From contig NZ_JAFCWM010000014.1 of the NCBI RefSeq assembly GCF_049897565.1, forward strand, positions 62,001 to 126,000: 64,000 nucleotides of DNA, written 5' to 3'. The stretch comes from JAFCUW01 sp049897565. Its GTDB lineage: Bacteria > Pseudomonadota > Gammaproteobacteria > Burkholderiales > Burkholderiaceae_D. Made by a program: the position numbers and the translations under genes. The notes under the pieces are model-generated. The model saw nothing but the letters and a program-made list of their open reading frames with translations, did no database searches and was not told the DNA's origin. Positions 35,651-43,983 of this stretch are shown piece by piece. The first letter of the stretch is position 1; every line of letters starts with the position of its first letter.

Positions 35651-35737
35651 CAAGCTGGCGTCTCACCGCTAAATGGTGAGCCGTCATCCGCTTGCAACCG
35701 GCGCCGACGTCGCAAGCCCCAACGAGTCACCCCGTGA

Positions 35738-35795
35738 TATACTCGCCGGTATGAAAACTCGACGCTCAATCACACATCGTTGGTGGCGCGCATGA
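35738..35795 (+). CDS. Trp-codon leader peptide of trpS, with -10 element
   Basis: ATG 35751 to TGA 35795 encodes MKTRRSITHRWWRA, with tandem Trp codons at 35781-35786. There is no ribosome binding site; a -10 hexamer TATACT (35738-35743) ends 7 nt before the ATG, so the transcript may start at the AUG. The coding part is 35751-35795. Tandem Trp codons before a tryptophanyl-tRNA synthetase gene strongly suggest ribosome-mediated attenuation. Confidence 0.8.
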
Positions 35796-35865
35796 CCTTG
35801 GCGGCCCGTTTTCATACGCACGATTTTTAACGTGATGCCGCCGGTCCAGGCGGCATTGTTGTTTC
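35796..35865 (+). promoter_or_regulatory. Attenuator of trpS (antiterminator/terminator)
   Basis: The terminator hairpin is ATGCCGCC (35835-35842), loop GGTCCA, GGCGGCAT (35849-35856), then TGTTGTTTC. GGCGGC at 35800-35805, just after the leader stop, is complementary to GCCGCC (35837-35842), so antiterminator and terminator exclude each other. A ribosome stalled at the Trp codons leaves 35800-35805 free (antitermination); one reaching the stop covers it (termination). Also ATGAAAAC (35751-35758) can pair with GTTTTCAT (35808-35815). Confidence 0.75.
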
Positions 35866-35916
35866 TACGGCATGCACGCAACACCGGCGACATCCAGGCC
35901 CTTACTCGGAGTCACG

Positions 35917-36933
<1,017 letters not shown>

Positions 36934-36948
36934 GTGCGCAACGAACTG

Positions 36949-37170
36949 CTAGGCGCGGCGCTTGCGGCTCCGCAACCGCACGCGCGAATGTGGCCGCGGT
37001 TCGGTTTCGATATCGTCGGGACCGTGCGGCATGTACCCACCTTCCGCGCGCACCTTGTGAAACCCTTCGCCATTCGGTGTGTGCTTGAGTCTGTACCAGA
37101 TCAGCCCGACAGCGACGAGCAAGGTCAGATACAGGATGAAGATCACTAGCTTGATCGTATCGGTGTCCAT
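36949..37170 (-). CDS. Small single-pass membrane protein
   Basis: 73 residues from ATG 37170 with AAAGGG upstream. One membrane helix (IKLVIFILYLTLLVAVGLIW, about 6-25), then a basic Arg-rich tail ending HSRVRLRSRKRRA. It converges on trpS, 15 bp from its stop. Codon use is host-like in the tail. The family is not recognised. Confidence 0.6.
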   Translation of the reverse strand: MDTDTIKLVIFILYLTLLVAVGLIWYRLKHTPNGEGFHKVRAEGGYMPHGPDDIETEPRPHSRVRLRSRKRRA

Positions 37171-37286
37171 TGATCGGCCCTTTCGGATATTTGATTCTTA
37201 GCAACGAATAGTAGCAAAGTCAAGGGTGCACGTCTACGGTGTTGCTATTTTACAACAAGTTATTATTGCACTTCCAACCCTTTCTC

Positions 37287-38243
37287 ATGACCACACCACC
37301 GACCAGCCCCAGCTTTCTCGCCGGTGACGATCCCGGCGTCTACCGCACCTTGCTCGAATCGACCCGCGCGATTCCTTGGCGAATCGAATGGGCCACGATG
37401 CGCTTCACCTACATCGGCCCGCAGATTGAAGAGCTGCTCGGCTGGAGCCCGTCCAGCTGGCTGTCCGTCAACGATTGGGCCGACCGCATCCATGAAGAAG
37501 ACCGCCAGAAAACGGTCGATTTCTGCGTTGCGCAATCGCAGCAAGGCGTCGACCACGAGGCCGACTACCGCGCCCTGACGCGCGATGGCGACCATGTCTG
37601 GATCCGCGACGTCGTCCATGTGGTGCGTGGCAAGGATGGCAGCGTCGATTCGCTGGTCGGCTTCATGTTCGACATTACCGCGCGCAAGAACAACGAAGAC
37701 AAGATCCTGCAGTTGCAACGCGAACTGGAGGTGCTGTCGTACCGCGACAGCCTGACCAACGTGGCCAACCGCCGCATGTTCGACACGCTGTACCCGGTCG
37801 AGTGGGCAAAGGCGCGCGCCACCGCCGAGCCGCTGTCGATCGTGGTCATCGATATCGACTACTTCAAGCAGTACAACGACCATTACGGCCACATGGAGGG
37901 CGATGAGTGCCTGCGCCGCGTGGCCCAGGCGCTCGACGCAGGCGCGTCGCGTTCGCGCGACTTGTGCGCCCGCCTCGGCGGCGAAGAATTCGTGCTGCTG
38001 CTGCCAGCCACCGACGAGGAAGCGGCGCGCAACGTGGCCGAACGCTGCCGCAAGCTGCTCGGTCAAGGCGCCATTCCGCACGCACGTTCCGGCGTTGGCC
38101 GCCTGGTGACCGTCAGCATGGGGGTCGGCACCATCGTGCCCGGCAGCCAGGACGATCCCGGCGTATTCATGGACCGCATCGACCGGCGCCTGTACCAGGC
38201 CAAGTCCGCCGGACGCGACCGGGTCTGCGACGCCGAAGCCTGA
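37287..38243 (+). CDS. PAS-GGDEF diguanylate cyclase
   Basis: 318 residues from ATG 37287. A PAS domain (about 15-135; MRFTYIGPQIEELLGWSPSSW, SLVGFMFDITARK) lacks membrane segments, so the protein is cytosolic. The GGDEF domain has an active GGEEF in CARLGGEEFVLLLPA and an RxxD inhibition site (RSRD) five residues earlier. It should make c-di-GMP under PAS control. Confidence 0.9.
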   Translation: MTTPPTSPSFLAGDDPGVYRTLLESTRAIPWRIEWATMRFTYIGPQIEELLGWSPSSWLSVNDWADRIHEEDRQKTVDFCVAQSQQGVDHEADYRALTRDGDHVWIRDVVHVVRGKDGSVDSLVGFMFDITARKNNEDKILQLQRELEVLSYRDSLTNVANRRMFDTLYPVEWAKARATAEPLSIVVIDIDYFKQYNDHYGHMEGDECLRRVAQALDAGASRSRDLCARLGGEEFVLLLPATDEEAARNVAERCRKLLGQGAIPHARSGVGRLVTVSMGVGTIVPGSQDDPGVFMDRIDRRLYQAKSAGRDRVCDAEA

Positions 38244-38428
38244 AGATCGCGTTTCGCGCAGTTTCTTGGCAGGCAAATGTGTAATTACGCCAGTCTCTGG
38301 TGAACTGTCCAACGTCAACCGTGTCATGCCGGGCGCATATTTGTTTATCAAGTGCAATTCTTCGATGCCTTGCGGTAAGATCGAACGAAAAGCTGGCTTA
38401 ACAAACAGAAACGTTCGGAGATGACAGG

Positions 38429-39994
38429 ATGATGGTTTTAAGGCCGCTCAAGGCGCAGATCAATGCGCTCGCGACACAATTGCACACACAACTGCCGGGC
38501 GCCATCACGGTCGATCACGCGGCCACCGTCGCCATCAACGGCACGCCGACCCCGGTGCTTCGCAGCGGCACGACGATCCTGAACCTCGACTTCGCGCTGC
38601 CCGACGCGTTCCTGGGCAAAACCGGCGCCACCTCGACGTTCTTCGTCAGGATCGGGCAGGACTTCGTGCGCGTGACCACGTCGCTAAAGCGCCAGAACGG
38701 CGAACGCCCTCTGGGCACGCCGCTCGACCGCGCCCATCCCGGCTACAAGCAACTGCTGGCAGGCCGCTCGTATGTCGGCTACGCAACACTGTTCGGCAAG
38801 CAGTACATGACCCATTACGACCCGATTTTCGACAGCAGCGGCGCCGTGATCGGCGTGCTGTACGTTGGCATCGACGTTGGCAACCACCGGCAGATGGCCA
38901 TTTCGCTCAAGCTGGCGCTGCTGGCGGTACTGGTGGCTGGCACTGCCGGCGCGGCCGGCATCTGGGGCTTGAGCGCGCACGCACCTGCGGCCGACATCAC
39001 CGGGCTGCGCTGGCGCTACCTGCTCGGCCTGCTGGGCTCCCTGGTGGTGCTCGGCGCCGTCATCGACCAATGCATGCGGCGCCTGGTGACCCAGCCGTTA
39101 ACCGTTGCCCGCGAGGCAGCCACGCAAATGGCATCGGGCGACCTTTCCGCGCAGATGCACGTGGCGCGCCGCGATGAGATCGGCCAGCTGATGCAGGCGA
39201 TGAATAGCGTCAGCCAGGGCCTTGCCGACCTGGTCGGCAAGGTGCGCAACGGTTCCGACAGCATCACCATCGCCACCCGCGAGATCGCCTCCGGCAACGC
39301 CGACCTGGCCACGCGCACCGAAACCCAGGCGGCCTCGCTGGAAGAAATCGCCGCCAACGTGGAAACCATCGTGGCGGCAGGCCGCGCCAACGCCGAGCGC
39401 TCGGCCCACGTGACGACATTGTCGACGTCGGCCTCCGACGAGGCGGCGGCCGGCGGCAAGGCGGTCGCCGAGGTGGTGGGCAAGATGACGGCGATCCGCC
39501 AGGCATCGTCGAAGATCGCCGACATGATCGGCACCATCGAGGCCATCGCGTTCCAGACCAACCTGCTGGCCCTTAACGCCGCGGTCGAAGCGGCGCGCGC
39601 CGGCGAACACGGCCGCGGCTTCGCGGTGGTGGCATCCGAGGTGCGCGCGCTGGCGCAGCGCAGCGCCACGGCCGCGCGCGATATCGGCGCCGTCATCGGC
39701 GTGTCGGTCGCCGAGGTCGACGGCGGCAGCAAGCTGGCCGACCAGGCCGGCGCCGCGATGACGAGCTTGCTTAACTCGGTCAGCAGCGTGGCCGGCATCA
39801 TGGCCGAAATGAGCGGCGACAGCCGCAGCCAGAGCCTCGTCATCGACGAACTGAATCAGTCGATCGGCAATCTCGACGACATGACCCAGCAGAACGCCGC
39901 GCTGGTCGAGGAAGCGGCCGCGGCGGCCGAGAACGTGCACCGCCGCGCCGATGAGCTATCGACCGTGGTTCAGGTGTTCAAGCTGAGCCGCTGA
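38429..39994 (+). CDS. Methyl-accepting chemotaxis protein with Cache 3/Cache 2 domain
   Basis: 521 residues. The N-terminal 160 residues form a Cache 3/Cache 2-type sensor (GATSTFFVRIGQDFVRVTTS...GVLYVGIDVGNHRQ). Two membrane segments follow (about 155-178 and 192-212), then HAMP and a signalling tail with the hairpin tip IEAIAFQTNLLALNAAVEAARAGEHGRGFAVVA. No membrane segment precedes the Cache domain, unlike normal receptors. GGAG 8 nt before the ATG supports this start. No C-terminal CheR-binding pentapeptide. Confidence 0.88.
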   Translation: MMVLRPLKAQINALATQLHTQLPGAITVDHAATVAINGTPTPVLRSGTTILNLDFALPDAFLGKTGATSTFFVRIGQDFVRVTTSLKRQNGERPLGTPLDRAHPGYKQLLAGRSYVGYATLFGKQYMTHYDPIFDSSGAVIGVLYVGIDVGNHRQMAISLKLALLAVLVAGTAGAAGIWGLSAHAPAADITGLRWRYLLGLLGSLVVLGAVIDQCMRRLVTQPLTVAREAATQMASGDLSAQMHVARRDEIGQLMQAMNSVSQGLADLVGKVRNGSDSITIATREIASGNADLATRTETQAASLEEIAANVETIVAAGRANAERSAHVTTLSTSASDEAAAGGKAVAEVVGKMTAIRQASSKIADMIGTIEAIAFQTNLLALNAAVEAARAGEHGRGFAVVASEVRALAQRSATAARDIGAVIGVSVAEVDGGSKLADQAGAAMTSLLNSVSSVAGIMAEMSGDSRSQSLVIDELNQSIGNLDDMTQQNAALVEEAAAAAENVHRRADELSTVVQVFKLSR

Positions 39995-40032
39995 GTTATT
40001 TACTGAGCGCGGCGCGCCTTATAACGCGCCGT

Positions 40033-40266
40033 TCAGGTCGTGGCCTCATGACTGTGGCAAACCACTTCGATGTTATGCTCGTCAGGGCCAATGAGGAAAG
40101 CGGCATAATGGTTCGCGTGGAATTGCGGACGCAGGCCAGGGGCGCCATTGTCCTGGCCGCCCGCCTCTAGCACCGCGCGATAGAATGCGTCGACTTGCTG
40201 GCGAGTGTCGGCGACAAACGCCAAGTGCAGGTGCGCCGGCTTCTCGTCGGTTTGGAACAGACACAA
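40033..40266 (-). pseudogene. VOC/glyoxalase family remnant (C-terminal half)
   Basis: The 77-codon frame reads HLHLAFVADTRQQVDAFYRAVLEAGGQDNGAPGLRP and ends NIEVVCHSHE, the C-terminal half of a single-domain VOC protein. The N-terminal half (LDHVxI... metal-binding start) is absent; in-frame sequence upstream (40267-40330) has no similarity and meets a stop. The only start is a TTG. It is probably a decayed gene truncated by deletion. Confidence 0.65.
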
Positions 40267-40497
40267 TGAACTCTTGCCGTCCTGGCTAGCGGGTAAAGTT
40301 CTTGATGAACTCGAAAACCATTCGACGACCTGGCATCACCGGCGCTCCGCAGCTAAAGCGCTAGAAGCATGCGCCAACGTCATACATGATGCACAAGGCG
40401 CCGAGCGGTTGATATCCTTGGCCAATGGGTTTAAGGGCTTTCACGAGGCCCAATGCGTCCCCATCTGATGATATCCCTGCGCTACAACGGAACCGAC

Positions 40498-41088
40498 ATG
40501 CGATTTTTTCTACGCGCCCTCGTGGTTGCCGTCGTGCTGACGGTGGGCTACATTTTTCTGGAGCCGACCATCGACCGGGCGCTGTACACGATGCGCCTAG
40601 CCGCGATGCCCAAGCCGGAGGCACTGCCGGTGCCGGTCGAAGGCGTAAAAACGCGCGCGCTTCGCGACACCTGGAACGGCGCCCGCAGTGAAGGTCGCAA
40701 GCACCAGGGCATCGACATTTTCGCCAAGCGCGGCACCCTCGTGATATCGAGTACCGAAGGCATCGTCATGCAGGTCGGTACCAACCGGCTTGGCGGTCTG
40801 GTGGTGTGGGTCATGGGTCCGGGCCGCCAGCGTCATTACTACGCCCACCTCGATGGCTATGCGGAAGACGTGGAAGTCGGCATGCGCATCGAGGCTGGCC
40901 GGGTGCTGGGTTACGTTGGCGACACTGGCAATGCAAAGGGCACGCTGCCGCACCTGCACTACGGCGTGTACGACATTGGCGGTGCGATTAATCCATTTCC
41001 GCTGCTGCGCGCGAATTCGGTTGCAGTTACAGCAACGGATAGGGAACAGTCCAAGAGTTTAGCCGGTGCGTGTCTGAAGCGGCGCTAG
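40498..41088 (+). CDS. M23 family metallopeptidase (LytM-type)
   Basis: 196 residues from ATG 40498. One N-terminal membrane anchor (MRFFLRALVVAVVLTVGYIFL) leads to a periplasmic M23 domain. Zinc ligands are in KHQGIDIFAKRG (HxxxD) and LPHLHYGVYD (HxH), both intact, so the peptidase is probably active on peptidoglycan cross-links. A short Ser/Lys tail ends the protein. Confidence 0.88.
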   Translation: MRFFLRALVVAVVLTVGYIFLEPTIDRALYTMRLAAMPKPEALPVPVEGVKTRALRDTWNGARSEGRKHQGIDIFAKRGTLVISSTEGIVMQVGTNRLGGLVVWVMGPGRQRHYYAHLDGYAEDVEVGMRIEAGRVLGYVGDTGNAKGTLPHLHYGVYDIGGAINPFPLLRANSVAVTATDREQSKSLAGACLKRR

Positions 41089-41131
41089 GCCGAAAGAACC
41101 CACGCGGCCCCGTCCCAAGCACCAATTTCAT

Positions 41132-42835
41132 CTAATGCGGTTTGGCTTCCGCCTCGCTCAGGTTGCGCAACACATACTGCGTCATGCTGTTTGCCAGCTC
41201 GTGCTCGCCGACAAACACCTTCCCCGCGTGCTCGCCGCGCAGCAGCTCAGCCTCATTTTCGCTATGCGTGCGCAGCACCGTCTTGATTGCCGGATTGAGC
41301 GCGCGCGCCGTCTCGATCATCGCGCGCACGCGAAACGTGTCCGGCGTGGCCACCACCAGCATTGAGGCGCGCGCGATGTGCGCCTCGATCAGCACCGCCG
41401 GCTCGCCGGCATCGCCCGCCACTGCCGGAATGCCCTGCTTGCGCAGTTCCTCGACCAGCTCGCGGTTGTGCTCGGCCACGACGAAGTGCACGCCCTGGTT
41501 GGTCAGGGCGTGCGCGATGCGCCGGCCGACGCGGCCGTAGCCGACCAGCACCACCTGTCCGCTCAGCTTGGCGTGATCGGTGCTCATCGGCAGCTCGGCG
41601 AGCGGGTCTTCGGCGCGTTCCATGCACCGCGCCAGCTCGGACTTGGAGCGGATCCACTTTTGCAGCGGCTCGACGGCCTTGAACAGCAGCGGATTGACGG
41701 CGATCGAAATGATAGCGCCGGCCAGGATCAGGCTTTGCCCTTCGGCCGGCAGCAGCTTGAGCTGCATGCCCATGGCGGCCAGGATAAACGAGAATTCGCC
41801 GATCTGCGCCAGGCTCGCCGACACCGTCAGCGCCGTGTTCAGCGGGTAGCGCAGCATCAGCACCAGGGCGAACGCGGCGAGCGACTTGCCGAAGATGATG
41901 ACGGCCACCACTGCCAGCAGCTGCAGCGGGCTTTCCAGAATGACCATTGGATCGAACAGCATGCCGACCGAGACGAAGAACAGCACGGAAAACGCATCGC
42001 GCAGCGGCAGCGATTCTTCGGCGGCGCGGTGGCTCAGCTCGGACTCGCGCAGCACCATGCCGGCGAAGAAGGCACCCAGCGCGAACGACACGCCGAAGAT
42101 TTCGGACGAGCCGTATGCGATGCCGACCGCCGCGGCGATCACGCACAGCGTGAACATTTCGCGCGAGCCGGTCTTGGCCACGTGCCACAGCAGCCACGGA
42201 AACAGCTTGCGGCCGACGAGCAGCATCAAGGCGACGAAAGCGCCGACCTGGCCGAACGTGATCGCCAGCGTCTGCCACAGCGGCCGGTTGGTCTCGGCGC
42301 CGGCGCCGCCGAGCGAACCGGCCACTGCCGGCAACAACACCAGCACCAGCACGGTGACCAGGTCTTCCACCACCAGCCAGCCGACCGCGATGCGCCCGTT
42401 CAACGAATCGAGAATGCCGCGATCTTCCAACGCGCGCAGCAACACGACGGTGCTGGCCACCGACAACGCCAGGCCGAACACCAGGCCGGCGCCCAGGCTC
42501 CAGCCCCACCAATGCGCCAGCCCGACACCCATCACCGTTGCCACCGCAATCTGCAACACCGCCCCGGGCAGCGCGACGCGCTTCACCTCCACCAGGTCCT
42601 TGATGGAAAAATGCAATCCGACGCCGAACATCAGCAACATGACGCCAATTTCGGCCAGCTGGGCCGCGATGGCCGCATCGGCAACGAAGCCCGGCGTGGC
42701 CGGCCCGATCAGCACGCCGGCGGCCAGGTAGCCGACCAGTGCGGGCAGGCGCAGCTTCAGCGCGAGCATGCCGAACAGCAGGCCGAAACCCAGGGCGGCA
42801 GCAAAAGTGGTGATCAAGCTGATGTTATGGGGCAT
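41132..42835 (-). CDS. ybaL: Kef/YbaL-type monovalent cation:proton antiporter
   Basis: 567 residues of the CPA2 family. About 12 membrane segments (1-385) include LPALVGYLAAGVLIGPATPG and the GVGLHFSIKDL motif. The C-terminal RCK/TrkA-N domain (from about 425) has the NAD-binding GQVVLVGYGRVGRRIAHAL. It is probably a ligand-gated K+/H+ antiporter like E. coli YbaL. No KefF/G-type ancillary gene is adjacent. Confidence 0.88.
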   Translation of the reverse strand: MPHNISLITTFAAALGFGLLFGMLALKLRLPALVGYLAAGVLIGPATPGFVADAAIAAQLAEIGVMLLMFGVGLHFSIKDLVEVKRVALPGAVLQIAVATVMGVGLAHWWGWSLGAGLVFGLALSVASTVVLLRALEDRGILDSLNGRIAVGWLVVEDLVTVLVLVLLPAVAGSLGGAGAETNRPLWQTLAITFGQVGAFVALMLLVGRKLFPWLLWHVAKTGSREMFTLCVIAAAVGIAYGSSEIFGVSFALGAFFAGMVLRESELSHRAAEESLPLRDAFSVLFFVSVGMLFDPMVILESPLQLLAVVAVIIFGKSLAAFALVLMLRYPLNTALTVSASLAQIGEFSFILAAMGMQLKLLPAEGQSLILAGAIISIAVNPLLFKAVEPLQKWIRSKSELARCMERAEDPLAELPMSTDHAKLSGQVVLVGYGRVGRRIAHALTNQGVHFVVAEHNRELVEELRKQGIPAVAGDAGEPAVLIEAHIARASMLVVATPDTFRVRAMIETARALNPAIKTVLRTHSENEAELLRGEHAGKVFVGEHELANSMTQYVLRNLSEAEAKPH

Positions 42836-43016
42836 GCTGGAGGTGTCCTCCGAGTGAATTATCGTTGAGTCAAGTCCCTGATTTTATAAGGATTTCACCG
42901 TAACCGTTGAAGTCTGGCAAGGATTAGCCCGGCGGCTCAACTTTTCCATTGCCGAAACAAAACAGATGGTTATAACGCGACGCAATTAATTTAATACCCT
43001 CCATACCAAGGCGCAT

Positions 43017-43529
43017 ATGGCAGACCAGGAAATAGCACAGCACACCAAATTTGGGGGAATCTGACCGCCGCGCATCGCTTCCGACACCAGGCGCCCGCGA
43101 CGCTGCTGGAAATTTTCAATATCGTCTTCGCAGTAAGCCTGAGCATCTGGCTGCACTCGGTCGGCGAGCACCGGCACGAGCAAACGACGGTCAAAACCTT
43201 CCTGCTCGGCCTGAAGCGCGACATCAGAGCGACCAGGCGCAGATCAATCAGATCGTCGCATTTCACCGGGCGTCGGACCAGCGTTACGCCTACCTGGCGG
43301 TGCGCGCCCCGAAAGAACCGCCGGACGGCGAAAAGTTCAACGAAGCCTACAGCTACCTGCCGTTGAACAACTTCCTGGCGCCGCCACCTCCGCCGCCGGC
43401 AAGCGACACCTGCGGCTGATCGCGACGCATCCCAAGGTCCACAAGCGTTTCCAGAGCATCGTCGATGGCGGCAATGCCATCATCAAGGACATCGACCTGG
43501 CGTATCCAGACCAGGCCCCGCCGTTATAG
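43017..43529 (+). pseudogene. Multiply frameshifted single-pass membrane protein gene
   Basis: Joining three frames restores one protein. It starts at ATG 43017 with MADQEIAQHTK and shifts near 43050 to TAAHRFRHQAPATLLEIF with a membrane helix (IFNIVFAVSLSIWLHSV). It then continues EQTTVKTFLLGLKRDI, shifts near 43222 to SDQAQINQIVAFHRAS, and shifts again near 43385 to KRHLRLIATHPKVHKRFQ, ending in PDQAPPL. At least three frameshifts mean it is inactive. The layout (short N-terminus, one membrane helix, coiled region) resembles DUF6090-like proteins, but I am unsure. Confidence 0.7.
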
Positions 43530-43601
43530 CAATTCGTCGACTATGTCGTTATAGCGTCGTGTGACGGCGGTCACGAATTGCACACCCTCGCAACGCGAGG
43601 C

Positions 43602-43631
43602 TTGACAAGGCGGCGCCGTGTCCCTTACAGT
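43602..43631 (+). promoter_or_regulatory. Promoter of the leuA leader
   Basis: TTGACA (43602-43607), an 18-bp spacer and TACAGT (43626-43631). The -10 ends 6 nt before the first leader ATG at 43638, so transcription would start at or next to that AUG. Confidence 0.65.
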
Positions 43632-43637
43632 AAGTCC

Positions 43638-43721
43638 ATGTCTTTCCCCTTGCATCTGTCCACTTCCCTACCGCTCGCTAGCGCACGATCGCTAGCGACG
43701 CTACTAGCTGCACGCGCGTAA
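43638..43721 (+). CDS. Leu-rich leader peptide 1 of leuA
   Basis: 27 residues (MSFPLHLSTSLPLASARSLA...) with eight Leu codons, four of them the rare CTA. It contains two copies of the palindrome CGCTAGCG (43676-43683 and 43690-43697) that can form a hairpin inside the coding region. It probably senses Leu-tRNA by ribosome stalling. There is no ribosome binding site. Confidence 0.7.
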   Translation: MSFPLHLSTSLPLASARSLATLLAARA

Positions 43722-43735
43722 TCCACCCGCAGTGC

Positions 43736-43752
43736 GCCGCCCGGCAACCCGC
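43736..43752 (+). repeat. 17-bp direct repeat after leader 1
   Basis: GCCGCCCGGCAACCCGC, identical to 43916-43932. Each copy follows a Leu-rich leader stop by 10-15 nt. GGCAACC within it (43743-43749) is complementary to GGTTGCC (43892-43898) at the end of leader 2. Confidence 0.8.
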
Positions 43753-43789
43753 CCAGGCGTTGGTAATACCCAGGAAAGTTAGGCCCACG

Positions 43790-43906
43790 ATGTTTTCTAC
43801 CGCTCAATCCGCAATGTTCGCCATGCCGACCCCGCCATCGATGGCCGGCGGTGCTGCCGCGCTTGCGCTACTGCTGCTATCGCTACCGACCGGTTGCCTG
43901 GCCTAG
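43790..43906 (+). CDS. Leu-rich leader peptide 2 of leuA
   Basis: 38 residues from ATG 43790, with AGGAAAG about 12 nt upstream. The C-terminal part GAAALALLLLSLPTGCLA has consecutive CTA CTG CTG CTA codons, a classic stalling site for a Leu-responsive attenuator. It stops 77 nt before the leuA ATG. Confidence 0.75.
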   Translation: MFSTAQSAMFAMPTPPSMAGGAAALALLLLSLPTGCLA

Positions 43907-43983
43907 CGAAACGTGGCCGCCCGGCAACCCGCAGCCACACCGTGCCGACCCCGGCCATTTCCCATTCGAATCAGGAGCACCCC
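43907..43983 (+). promoter_or_regulatory. Leader region between leader 2 and leuA
   Basis: It contains the second copy of the 17-bp repeat (43916-43932), whose GGCAACC (43923-43929) can pair with GGTTGCC (43892-43898) in leader 2. Repeat copy 1 can make the same pairing, so the two are mutually exclusive. No U-tract terminator is visible, so control may be translational or Rho-dependent. AGGAG at 43973-43977 is the leuA ribosome binding site. Confidence 0.5.

Noticed and set aside
35662..35680. CTCACC/GGTGAG hairpin after senC as a terminator
   Set aside because: Only six base pairs and no T-tract; it may reduce read-through but cannot be called.
40205..40468. 87-codon plus frame across the VOC remnant
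   Set aside because: Antisense of the VOC pseudogene at its start; no ribosome binding site.
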